Shown here piece after piece: positions 18,306 through 28,902 of a stretch of 64,000 bases of DNA. The position numbers and the translations under genes were made by a program. The notes under the pieces are model-generated. The model was not told where the DNA came from and made no database searches. It worked only from the letters and a program-made list of their open reading frames with translations. The DNA comes from Duganella zoogloeoides. Lineage in GTDB: Bacteria > Pseudomonadota > Gammaproteobacteria > Burkholderiales > Burkholderiaceae_D. The first letter of the stretch is position 1. Each line of letters opens with the position of its first letter. The DNA is taken from NCBI RefSeq assembly GCF_034479515.1, contig NZ_CP140152.1:124001-188000 (forward strand), read 5' to 3'.

Positions 18306-18677
18306 TCAGCGAACGGCAGCCAGGTCGAAGTGCGGGTTATAAATCAGGCACAGCAAATTGCCGAACGGGTCGGCCAGTTCCACCGTCTTGATGCCTTCTC
18401 CCACTTCCTCGATGGCGCCGTGCACGGTGGCGCCGAGCGCCACCAGGCGGTCGGTTTCAGCCTCGATATCGTCCACGCCCCAATAGACCATGCTGCCCGC
18501 GTGGGCGGCGGTGAATTTCTCGGCCGGAATAAGGCCCAGTTCAAAACCGCCAATGGCAAAACCCACGTAAAACGGCTGGTCGAAATACGCTGCCGTCTCG
18601 AATGCCTGGGCGTACCAGTCGCGGGCGGCGGCCAGGTCGGCCACCGGGTACACCACCGTGCGCAGTCCCTTGATCAT
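18306..18677 (-). CDS. VOC (glyoxalase/bleomycin resistance) superfamily protein
   Basis: Single-domain protein of 123 residues with the VOC fold: TVVYPVADLAAARDWYAQAF at the N terminus and TVELADPFGNLLCLIYNPHF at the C terminus, the usual start and end signatures. The substrate cannot be told; metal-ligand positions are only partly of glyoxalase I type. It lies 58 bases upstream of map on the same strand and downstream of the SDR gene. Confidence 0.8.
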   Translation of the reverse strand: MIKGLRTVVYPVADLAAARDWYAQAFETAAYFDQPFYVGFAIGGFELGLIPAEKFTAAHAGSMVYWGVDDIEAETDRLVALGATVHGAIEEVGEGIKTVELADPFGNLLCLIYNPHFDLAAVR

Positions 18678-18755
18678 GTTTGTCTCCTCGTCGATGTTAA
18701 AAACACCATCTTGACATGAAAAAGAGACCGCTGATTGGAAAAATGGAAGGTCGTT

Positions 18756-19499
18756 TTAGTGGCTGTTGAGCGCAGCCAGCGTCTGCGCGTAACGATCTTC
18801 CTTTTCCGCGTTGCGCAAGAACAGCACGCGCTGCACCAGCACTTCGGCCGGCGTGGGGCTGGCTGTGAGCAGGGTGATCACCTCATCGATATAGTCGGCC
18901 AGCGGCAGGTAGCCCTCGCGCGTGGCCTGGCCCGGGGTCAGGTCGGTTTGCACGGCCGGCGGCGCCAGTTCGATCACTTCCACCGAGTCTTTCAGGATTT
19001 CGCGCAGCGCCACCGTGTACGAGTGCAGCGCCGCCTTGGTGGCGTTGTAGGTGGGCGTGGCCAGCAGCGGCACGAACGCCAGGCCCGACGTGGTGTTGAT
19101 GATGGCGGCATCGGCCTGCTGGCGCAGGTGATCGGTCAGCGCGTTGATCAGGCGGATCGGCCCCAGCAGGTTGGTGGTAATCGTCGCCTCGGCATCGGCC
19201 AGGTCGCGCCGCTTGCTGGCATCCTCGAAGCGCATGATGCCGGCGTTGTTGATCAGGACATTGAGGGCAGGGTGGTCGGCCACGACCTGGCGGGCGAAAG
19301 CATCGATGGCATCGGCGTTGTCGGCGTCGAATTGCACCGGCACGATGTTGGCGCGGCCGGCGGCCGCTTGTTGCAGCACATCGAGCCGGCGGCCGGCGAT
19401 GATGACGGTATTGCCCAGGTCGTGCAAGCGATGGGCCAGCGCCTCGCCGATGCCGCTGCCGCCGCCGGTGATCAAGATGGTGTTTCCAGTCGATTTCAT
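18756..19499 (-). CDS. short-chain dehydrogenase/reductase, DltE-like
   Basis: NAD(P)-dependent oxidoreductase of 247 residues. It has the cofactor motif TGGGSGIGEAL, the NNAG motif in LNVLINNAGIM, and the catalytic YNATKAALHSY (Tyr-x3-Lys). The start at 19499 has AGGAGG upstream; earlier in-frame codons extend into the divergent HxlR gene. The HxlR-family regulator divergent at 19599 probably controls it, a frequent pairing. A second protein with the same motifs is encoded at 44302-45036. Substrate unknown. Confidence 0.87.
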   Translation of the reverse strand: MKSTGNTILITGGGSGIGEALAHRLHDLGNTVIIAGRRLDVLQQAAAGRANIVPVQFDADNADAIDAFARQVVADHPALNVLINNAGIMRFEDASKRRDLADAEATITTNLLGPIRLINALTDHLRQQADAAIINTTSGLAFVPLLATPTYNATKAALHSYTVALREILKDSVEVIELAPPAVQTDLTPGQATREGYLPLADYIDEVITLLTASPTPAEVLVQRVLFLRNAEKEDRYAQTLAALNSH

Positions 19500-19561
19500 G
19501 GTCAGTCCTCCTGTGAATGTGGGACCAGTGTACAAAGGACAGGCGCGATGATAAAGTAGGC

Positions 19562-19590
19562 ACCCAAAAGATTTATACATACCCAAAAGA
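19562..19590. promoter_or_regulatory. direct repeats, candidate HxlR operator
   Basis: ACCCAAAAG occurs at 19562-19570 and again at 19581-19589, exactly 19 bases apart (about two helical turns), in the divergent SDR/HxlR spacer and close to the regulator start. Two same-face sites fit binding of a dimeric winged-helix regulator, with TATACAT between them as a possible -10 box. Confidence 0.5.
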
Positions 19591-19598
19591 GAGTGTAG

Positions 19599-20021
19599 AT
19601 GCCCATGCGTAAAGCCGAACCCGATGCACTGATTGAAATGCGCCGGCACGAGCCGGTTCCCGTCAGTCTCGACCCCGTGATCGAAGCGCTGGTGCAGGAC
19701 ATCATCGGCCAGGTGGCCGACCGCTGGACCATGCTGATCCTCGAAGCGCTCGAAGCGGGCGGCACCCTGCGCTACACCCAGTTGCGCAAGGCCGTGCCCG
19801 GCATCAGCCAGAAAATGCTCACGCAAACCGTGCGCCAGATGGAGCGCGACGGCCTGGTGCGCCGCACCGTGCACCCGGTAATTCCGCCCCACGTCGACTA
19901 CGTGCTCACACCGCTGGGCCACAGCCTGGGCGCAGCGTTTTGCGGCGTCTGGGTATGGGCCGAAACCCACCATGCGGAAATCATGCGCGCCCGGGCGGCG
20001 TTTGCGCAGCGTTCTTCGTAA
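19599..20021 (+). CDS. HxlR-family winged-helix transcriptional regulator
   Basis: Regulator of 140 residues with the HxlR core VADRWTMLILEALEAGGTLR, LRKAVPGISQKMLTQTVRQM and the wing region YVLTPLGHSL. No cysteine lies at the redox-sensing N-terminal position known in some members. It is transcribed away from the SDR gene and probably regulates it through the repeats at 19562-19590. Confidence 0.88.
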   Translation: MPMRKAEPDALIEMRRHEPVPVSLDPVIEALVQDIIGQVADRWTMLILEALEAGGTLRYTQLRKAVPGISQKMLTQTVRQMERDGLVRRTVHPVIPPHVDYVLTPLGHSLGAAFCGVWVWAETHHAEIMRARAAFAQRSS

Positions 20022-20028
20022 AGAGGCA

Positions 20029-20102
20029 GGGTCAGTGCCGACATTCGGACACAAGCTCATCCGATAATGGCTCAGTTCGTGTCCAAATGTCGGCACTGAC
20101 CC
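20029..20102. repeat. 74-bp near-perfect palindrome upstream of leuS
   Basis: The 24-base arms 20029-20052 and 20079-20102 are complementary with a single mismatch; the left begins GGGTCAGTGCCGACATTCGG. The loop is 26 bases. It follows the HxlR stop by 8 bases and precedes the leuS -10 region by 44. The size and form are like REP/BIME-type repeats; a terminator for the HxlR gene is the alternative. Confidence 0.7.
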
Positions 20103-20146
20103 CGAAGTGGGGGGGAGGTGGCGTGCGTTTGGGGCGTTTCAAACGG

Positions 20147-22806
<2,660 letters not shown>

Positions 22807-22815
22807 AGGTATCCA

Positions 22816-23418
22816 ATGACGACTACTTCCGGATTGTTCCGACGCACCCGCGCGGCCGGCATGGCGCTGCTGCTCACTGCCACGCTGTCCGCCTGCGGCT
22901 TCCACCTGCGCGGCGACGGCGGCCATTACACGCTGCCGTTCCCGACCATGTACATCGGACTGCCGGAGTCGTCGCCATTGGCGATCGACTTGAAGCGCAA
23001 TATCCGCGTCAATGGCAACACCACGGTGGTCAATAGCCCCAAAGATGCCGATGGCGTGGTCGAAGTGCTGTCCAACCCGGAAACCACCAAGACCAAGACC
23101 ATCCTGTCGCTGAACAGCAATGGCCGCGTGCGCCAGTACCTGCTGCAATACACCATCGTGTTCCGCGTGCTCGACCGTCAAGGTAACGAGCTGCTGGGGC
23201 CGACGACGATTTCGCTGAGCCGCCCGATCGACTTCAACGAAACCCAGTTGCTGGCCAAGGAGCAGGAAGAGGCGCTGCTGTACAAGGACATGCAAACCGA
23301 CCTGGTGCAGCAGATGATGCGCCGCATGGCGGCCGTGAAAACCACGCGCATGTCGGTGCCCGGTCCGGGACCGGCACCGCAGGATCCGTCCGCCGCGCCG
23401 GCCGTGCCGATCCTGTAA
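22816..23418 (+). CDS. lptE: LPS-assembly lipoprotein LptE
   Basis: Outer-membrane lipoprotein that plugs the LptD barrel. The signal ends ATLSACGFHLRG, with Cys27 and the family CGFxLRG start. The 200-residue length and the RVLDRQGNELLGPTTISLSR segment fit. It lies between leuS and holA, 10 bases apart on both sides; its partner lptD is 16 kb upstream in the window. Confidence 0.94.
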   Translation: MTTTSGLFRRTRAAGMALLLTATLSACGFHLRGDGGHYTLPFPTMYIGLPESSPLAIDLKRNIRVNGNTTVVNSPKDADGVVEVLSNPETTKTKTILSLNSNGRVRQYLLQYTIVFRVLDRQGNELLGPTTISLSRPIDFNETQLLAKEQEEALLYKDMQTDLVQQMMRRMAAVKTTRMSVPGPGPAPQDPSAAPAVPIL

Positions 23419-23427
23419 GGCGACACC

Positions 23428-24444
23428 ATGCAATTGCGCCTGGACGCGCTCGACGGCCACCTGAACAAGTCGCTGTCGCAGCTGTATGTGATCACCAGCG
23501 ACGAGCATTTGCTGGCGCTGGAGGCGGCCGACAAAATCCGCCGCACCGCGCGCGCGCAAGGCTATTCCGAACGCGACGTGCTGACGGTGGAGCGCAGCTT
23601 CAAGTGGGGCGAACTGCTGGCCGCCAACCAGGCGCTGTCGCTGTTCGGCGATAAAAAGCTCATCGAATTGCGCATCCCCACCGGCAAGCCGGGCAAGGAC
23701 GGCGGCGCCGCGCTGCAAGCGTACGTGAAAGACCTGAGCCCCGACAATCTGACATTGATTACCCTGCCCAAGCTCGACTGGCAAACCCAGAAGGCGGCGT
23801 GGGTGGGGGCGTTGCAACAGGCGGCGGTGTACATCGACATCCCGCAAATCGAACGGGCGCAATTGCCCAACTGGATAGGCCAGCGCCTTGCCGCACAAGG
23901 GCAAAGCGCGGACCGGCAAAGTATCGACTTCATCGCCGATCGCGTGGAAGGCAATCTGCTGGCGGCGCACCAGGAAATACAAAAACTCGCCCTGCTGCAC
24001 GAACCTGGCAAGCTCACCTACGAGCAAGTGCACGACGCCGTACTCAATGTGGCCCGCTACGACGTCTTCAAACTCAGCGAAGCGATGCTGATGGGCGACC
24101 CGGCGCGGCTGGTGCGCATGCTCGAGGGGCTGAAAGGCGAGGGCGAAGCGCTGCCGCTGGTGCTGTGGGCCGTGTCGGAAGAAATCCGCACGCTGCTCAA
24201 GCTCAAGGCGGGCATGGCGCAGGGCCGGCCGCTCGGTGCGCTGCTCAAGGAATACCGCATCTGGGGGCCGAAAGAGCGCATGATGGACCCGGCGCTGCGG
24301 CGTATTTCACTGGCCACCCTGGAAGCGGCCATGAAAGACGCCGCGCAAGTGGACAAGATGATCAAGGGCCTGCGCGCCAAAGCCTACAGCGGCGATGCAT
24401 GGGATGCCATGCTGCAGCTGGGGCTTAAAGTGGCGCGCGGGTAA
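23428..24444 (+). CDS. holA: DNA polymerase III delta subunit
   Basis: Clamp-loader delta subunit that opens the beta clamp. The 338-residue product begins with the beta-binding N-terminal domain (LYVITSDEHLLALEAADKIR) and has EGNLLAAHQEIQKLALL and MLEGLKGEGEALPLVLWAVS, both typical of HolA. Conserved synteny leuS-lptE-holA supports the call. Confidence 0.95.
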   Translation: MQLRLDALDGHLNKSLSQLYVITSDEHLLALEAADKIRRTARAQGYSERDVLTVERSFKWGELLAANQALSLFGDKKLIELRIPTGKPGKDGGAALQAYVKDLSPDNLTLITLPKLDWQTQKAAWVGALQQAAVYIDIPQIERAQLPNWIGQRLAAQGQSADRQSIDFIADRVEGNLLAAHQEIQKLALLHEPGKLTYEQVHDAVLNVARYDVFKLSEAMLMGDPARLVRMLEGLKGEGEALPLVLWAVSEEIRTLLKLKAGMAQGRPLGALLKEYRIWGPKERMMDPALRRISLATLEAAMKDAAQVDKMIKGLRAKAYSGDAWDAMLQLGLKVARG

Positions 24445-24471
24445 GCAGCCCTGTAAAGAATCGAGACGATA

Positions 24472-25749
24472 ATGGACACGAAGTTGGATATCAAGCAGTA
24501 CATGGAACAACTGGGCCAGCAGGCGCGCAAGGCGTCGCGCGCCATGGCCCGTGCCGACAGCGCCACCCGCAACCGCGCGCTCACGCTGATCGCCGACGGC
24601 ATCGAGCGCGAGGCCGACGCCCTGCGCGCCGCCAACCGGCTTGACATGGATGCCGCAGCCGCCAACGGCCTGGCGCCGGCCATGCTGGACCGCCTGGCGC
24701 TGTCCGACAAGGCGATTGCCACCATGGTCGAAGGCCTGCGCCAGATCGTCGCGCTGCCTGATCCCATCGGTGAAATCTCGGGCCTGAAATTCCGCCCGAG
24801 CGGCATCCAGGTGGGCCAGATGCGCGTGCCGCTCGGCGTGATCGGCATCATCTACGAGTCGCGCCCCAACGTCACCGTTGACGCGGCGGGCCTGTGCATC
24901 AAGAGCGGCAACGCCACCATCCTGCGCGGCGGGTCGGAAGCGATCCACTGCAACCGCGCGCTGGCGCAACTGGTCAAGGAAGGCCTGCTGGGCGCCGGCC
25001 TGCCGGAAAACGCCGTGCAGGTGGTCGATACCACCGACCGCGCCGCCGTCGGCGCCCTGATCACCATGCCGCAATACGTGGACGTGATCGTGCCGCGCGG
25101 CGGCAAGGGCCTGATCGCGCGCCTGATGGAAGAAGCCACGGTACCGATGATCAAGCACCTCGACGGCATCTGCCACGTGTACATCGACGACATGGCCGAC
25201 CTGCAAAAGGCGGTCGCTATCGGCTTCAATGCCAAGTGCCACCGCTACGGCACCTGCAACACCATGGAAACCTTGCTGCTCGCGCGCCCGATCGCGGCCA
25301 AGGTGCTGCCGGAACTGGCCAAACTGTACGCGACCAAAGAGGTGGAACTGCGCGCCGACGCCGAAGCTGCTGCGATTTTGGCCGGCTACCCGCACCTCGC
25401 TGCTGCCACCGAAGAAGACTGGTCCACCGAATACCTGGCCGCGATCCTGGCCGTGAAAATTGTCGATGGCATCGACGAAGCGATGGACCATATCAACCAG
25501 TACTCGTCCAAGCACACGGAATCTATCATCACCGAAGACTACAGCGCCGGCATGCGCTTCCTGCGCGAAGTCGATTCGGCGTCGGTGATGATCAACGCGT
25601 CCACCCGCTTTGCGGACGGCTTCGAGTACGGCCTCGGTGCCGAGATCGGCATCTCCAACGACAAGCTGCACGCGCGCGGCCCGGTGGGCCTCGAAGGCCT
25701 CACCTCACTCAAGTACGTCGTGTTCGGTCACGGCGAAATTCGCCAGTAA
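24472..25749 (+). CDS. proA: gamma-glutamyl phosphate reductase
   Basis: NADPH-dependent reductase in proline synthesis, converting glutamyl-5-phosphate to the semialdehyde. The catalytic cysteine lies in [13 protein letters not shown]; other family stretches are [14 protein letters not shown] and [14 protein letters not shown]. Length 425 residues is normal. proB is not adjacent; the gene instead lies between holA and hemJ. Confidence 0.97.
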   Translation: MDTKLDIKQYMEQLGQQARKASRAMARADSATRNRALTLIADGIEREADALRAANRLDMDAAAANGLAPAMLDRLALSDKAIATMVEGLRQIVALPDPIGEISGLKFRPSGIQVGQMRVPLGVIGIIYESRPNVTVDAAGLCIKSGNATILRGGSEAIHCNRALAQLVKEGLLGAGLPENAVQVVDTTDRAAVGALITMPQYVDVIVPRGGKGLIARLMEEATVPMIKHLDGICHVYIDDMADLQKAVAIGFNAKCHRYGTCNTMETLLLARPIAAKVLPELAKLYATKEVELRADAEAAAILAGYPHLAAATEEDWSTEYLAAILAVKIVDGIDEAMDHINQYSSKHTESIITEDYSAGMRFLREVDSASVMINASTRFADGFEYGLGAEIGISNDKLHARGPVGLEGLTSLKYVVFGHGEIRQ

Positions 25750-25767
25750 TTCCACTAAAGGATCGCC

Positions 25768-26184
25768 ATGCTCTGGATTAAATCGCTGCACATCTTCTTC
25801 GTCATCGCCTGGATGGCGGGCGTGTTTTACCTGCCGCGTATTTTCGTCAACCTGGCCATGGAGACCAACACCGCCGTCACCGAACGCCTGCTGATCATGG
25901 CGCGCAAGCTGTATCGTTTTTCGCTGTGGATTTCGGTGCTGGCGATCGTGTTCGGCGCGATCCTCGTGTACATGCTGTATGGTCCGCGCATGCCGGGCTT
26001 CATGCATGCCAAGCTGCTGTTCGTGGTGCTGATCGTCGGCTACCACCATGCGTGCGGCAGCATCCTGAAAAAATTCGAGAAGGGCGTCAATACGCGCAGC
26101 CATAAATGGTTCCGCGTGTTTAACGAAGTGCCGGTGTTCCTGCTGCTGGCAATTATCGTACTCGTGGTGGTCAAACCCTTCTGA
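25768..26184 (+). CDS. hemJ: protoporphyrinogen oxidase HemJ
   Basis: Integral membrane protein of 138 residues with four predicted membrane helices that oxidises protoporphyrinogen IX in the penultimate step of heme synthesis. The conserved histidine is in IKSLHIFFVIAWMAGVFYL and the conserved lysine in MHAKLLFVVLIVGYHH, both known to be essential in HemJ. It lies 18 bases downstream of proA. Confidence 0.9.
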   Translation: MLWIKSLHIFFVIAWMAGVFYLPRIFVNLAMETNTAVTERLLIMARKLYRFSLWISVLAIVFGAILVYMLYGPRMPGFMHAKLLFVVLIVGYHHACGSILKKFEKGVNTRSHKWFRVFNEVPVFLLLAIIVLVVVKPF

Positions 26185-26225
26185 CCAAGCACCCCGTACT
26201 TAACTAACGGATAAAAGGTTCTCCT

Positions 26226-27428
26226 GTGGCTTCATATTTTTGCCCATGCCCGCGCGGCATGGAAGCGGCGCTGGCCGAAGAGCTGGGCGAAATCGCCCAG
26301 CAAAGCACCACCATGAAAGTGCACAACCAGGTTCCTGGCGGCGTGCACTGCTCGGGTGAGCTGATTGATTCGTACCGCATCAACCTGCACTCGCGCATCG
26401 CCTCGCGCGTGCTGATGCGCATGGCCGTTACCGGCTACAAGACCGAGAACGACATCTACGACCTGGTGCTGGCGCAATCGTGGGAAGACTGGTTCACGTA
26501 CGACCACACCATCCGCGTGGACGTAACCGCCGTCAAGTCGCCATTGAAAAGCCTGGAATTCACCACGCTGAAAATCAAGGATGCGATCTGCGACCGCTTC
26601 CGCGACATGTACAGCAAGCGCCCGTCGGTCGATACCCGCGAGCCCGACATGCGCATCGTCGGTTTCCTCGACGCCCACCAGTTCATCATCTACCTCGACA
26701 CGTCCGGCGAAGCGCTGTTCAAGCGCGGCTGGCGCGAAGAAACCGGCGACGCGCCGCTGCGCGAAAACCTGGCCGCCGGCTTGCTGCGCGTGGCCGGCTG
26801 GAAGCCGGGCATGCCGCTGTTCGACCCGATGTGCGGTTCCGGCACCATCCTGTGCGAAGCGGCGCAGATGGTGCAGGGCGTGCCGCCGGGCGCCCGTCGC
26901 CGTTTCGCTTTCGAAGCCTTCAACGACTTCGATCCTGCCCCGTGGCAGGAAATGAAAAACGCCATCAAGCCGAACCCGCTGCCGAGCGAACCGACCATCT
27001 TCGGTTCCGACATCTCGGGCGACATGGTGGCCATGACGCGCCACAACCTGCGCGCGGCCGGCATCATGTTCGACGTGCCGCTCAAGCAGATCGAAGCGCA
27101 GGAAGTCAAGGCGCCGACCGAACAGCCGGGCATCATGCTGACCAACCCGCCGTACGGCGAGCGGATCGGCGTGCGCGGCGACAGCTCGCTGGGCGAGGAC
27201 GAACTGGCCAAGAGTTTTTACTCGGACTTCAGCGGCACCCTCAAGCAGCGCTTCGCCGGCTGGACCGTGTACCTGTTCACGGCCGACCTGGGCCTGCCCA
27301 AGATGCTGCGCCTGAAAGAATCGCGCAAGACGCCGTTCTTCAACGGCGCGCTCGAATGCCGCCTGTTCCGCTTCGACATGGTGGCCGGTTTCAACCGCCG
27401 CGAAGCTGCCAAGCCCAAAGAAGCTTAA
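26226..27428 (+). CDS. THUMP-domain class I RNA methyltransferase (RlmL/YcbY-like)
   Basis: SAM-dependent RNA methyltransferase of 400 residues, probably acting on 23S rRNA guanine N2. The N-terminal half is a THUMP RNA-binding domain (FCPCPRGMEAALAEEL onward); the C-terminal half has the SAM-binding LFDPMCGSGTILCEAA and the catalytic TNPPYGER motif typical of N2-guanine or N6-adenine methylation. It resembles the first half of the bifunctional RlmKL. The start is GTG at 26226. Confidence 0.87.
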   Translation: MASYFCPCPRGMEAALAEELGEIAQQSTTMKVHNQVPGGVHCSGELIDSYRINLHSRIASRVLMRMAVTGYKTENDIYDLVLAQSWEDWFTYDHTIRVDVTAVKSPLKSLEFTTLKIKDAICDRFRDMYSKRPSVDTREPDMRIVGFLDAHQFIIYLDTSGEALFKRGWREETGDAPLRENLAAGLLRVAGWKPGMPLFDPMCGSGTILCEAAQMVQGVPPGARRRFAFEAFNDFDPAPWQEMKNAIKPNPLPSEPTIFGSDISGDMVAMTRHNLRAAGIMFDVPLKQIEAQEVKAPTEQPGIMLTNPPYGERIGVRGDSSLGEDELAKSFYSDFSGTLKQRFAGWTVYLFTADLGLPKMLRLKESRKTPFFNGALECRLFRFDMVAGFNRREAAKPKEA

Positions 27429-27490
27429 CCACCTGCTGCGCCGCCGGACCCCGCAGCACCGGGCGGGGACGGACCCCAGTCAAGGAACAT

Positions 27491-28771
27491 ATGTACCCGA
27501 CCCCGCCCGACAACGTTCTCCCCGATCCCGTCAAGGACGTACCCCCACCGCCGCCATCGACCCCCAAGGTGCTCAGCGCCACCGCGCTGGCGGTGATCCT
27601 GGCCCTGCTGTCGATGCTCGGGCCGTTCTCGATCGACGCCTATTTGCCGGCGTTCCCCAACATCCAGGCCACGCTGGGCGCCACCCCGCTCGAAGTACAG
27701 CAAAGCCTCACCTTCTACATGCTGGCCTTTGCCGGCATGGTGCTGTGGCACGGCGCGCTGTCCGATGCGTTCGGCCGGCGCAACGTCATCCTGGTCTCGC
27801 TGGTGATGTTCGCGATCGGTACCCTCGGCTGCGCGTCGGTGCACTCGGTGCCGTACCTGTGGGCGTTCCGCGTGATGCAGGGCATCTCGGCCGGCGCCGG
27901 CGTGGTGGTGGGGCGCGCCATCATCCGCGACCTGTATTCCGATGCGGCGGCCGCGCGCCTGCTGTCGCTGGTGACCATGATCTTTTCGATCGCCCCGGCG
28001 ATTGCGCCTATCCTCGGCGGCTGGATCGTCACGCTGTTCGACTGGCGCGCGATTTTCCTGTCGCTGCTGGCTTACAGCGTGCTGCTGTTCATCTATTGCT
28101 ACCGCAACCTGCCCGAGACCCTGCCGGTCCACAAGCGCCAGCCGTTCAACCCGCGCCACCTGGCGCGCAACTACGGCGAGATCATGCGCTCCAAGCTGTT
28201 CCACCTGAAGTCGGGCGTGGTGGCGCTCAATTTCGGCGGCCTGTTCCTGTTCATCGCGGCGGCGCCCGAATTCCTGCCCAATTCGCTGGGGCTGGGCGCG
28301 AGCCAGTTCGGCTGGCTGTTCATTCCGTCGGTGAGCGGAATTTTCCTCGGTGCGCTGGTGGCCAACCGCATCGCCGGCAAGATCTCGTTCTCGCGCCAGA
28401 TCGGCATCGGCTTCTGCTTCCTGATCGCCGCCGCCGTGTGCAATACGCTGTACCACGTGTTCCTGCCGCCGGCGCTGCCGTGGACCGTGCTGCCGATGCT
28501 GTTCTACACCTTCGGCATGTCGATCGTGGCGCCGGGCGCCACGCTGCTCGCGCTCGACCTGTTCCCGCACATCCGCGGCACGGTAGCGTCGTGCCAGTCG
28601 TTCGCCACCACCATGATGGGCGCCATCGTGGCCGGCGTGCTGGCGCCGGCGCTGTCGCACTCGGTGTTGTCTTTAGCCCTCGGACAACTGGTACTTACAG
28701 GCTCCGCGCTGGTTTTATGGTTGACCGCGCGCCATTACCGGCGCATTCTATTACCCCATCCGGGACAATAA
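27491..28771 (+). CDS. Bcr/CflA-type multidrug exporter (MFS)
   Basis: Drug/proton antiporter of 426 residues with 12 membrane segments. After a Pro-rich cytosolic leader come SIDAYLPAFPNIQATLGA, the DHA1 loop signature HGALSDAFGRRNVIL (motif A) and GRAIIRDLY (motif B), and PAIAPILGGWIV (motif C), all characteristic of Bcr/CflA efflux proteins. The ATG at 27491 has AAGGA five bases upstream. Substrates are unknown; chloramphenicol or bicyclomycin type is only the family expectation. Confidence 0.9.
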   Translation: MYPTPPDNVLPDPVKDVPPPPPSTPKVLSATALAVILALLSMLGPFSIDAYLPAFPNIQATLGATPLEVQQSLTFYMLAFAGMVLWHGALSDAFGRRNVILVSLVMFAIGTLGCASVHSVPYLWAFRVMQGISAGAGVVVGRAIIRDLYSDAAAARLLSLVTMIFSIAPAIAPILGGWIVTLFDWRAIFLSLLAYSVLLFIYCYRNLPETLPVHKRQPFNPRHLARNYGEIMRSKLFHLKSGVVALNFGGLFLFIAAAPEFLPNSLGLGASQFGWLFIPSVSGIFLGALVANRIAGKISFSRQIGIGFCFLIAAAVCNTLYHVFLPPALPWTVLPMLFYTFGMSIVAPGATLLALDLFPHIRGTVASCQSFATTMMGAIVAGVLAPALSHSVLSLALGQLVLTGSALVLWLTARHYRRILLPHPGQ

Positions 28772-28808
28772 ATCTTTACATCAGGAAATGCGCGCGACCC
28801 CTGCACGA

Positions 28809-28837
28809 TTGGCTTGCACGTGCTAAGTTGCTATCAT
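28809..28837 (+). promoter_or_regulatory. candidate sigma-70 promoter of the HDOD kinase operon
   Basis: TTGGCT (28809-28814) and TATCAT (28832-28837) are separated by 17 bases. It lies 65 bases upstream of the operon start in an AT-rich spacer, after the Bcr gene. Confidence 0.45.
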
Positions 28838-28902
28838 ACTTTATGCTAATATAAGTTCTTTCTCGGCATTATTCGTTTCCGGTCTGACTTGATTATTGGT
28901 AT

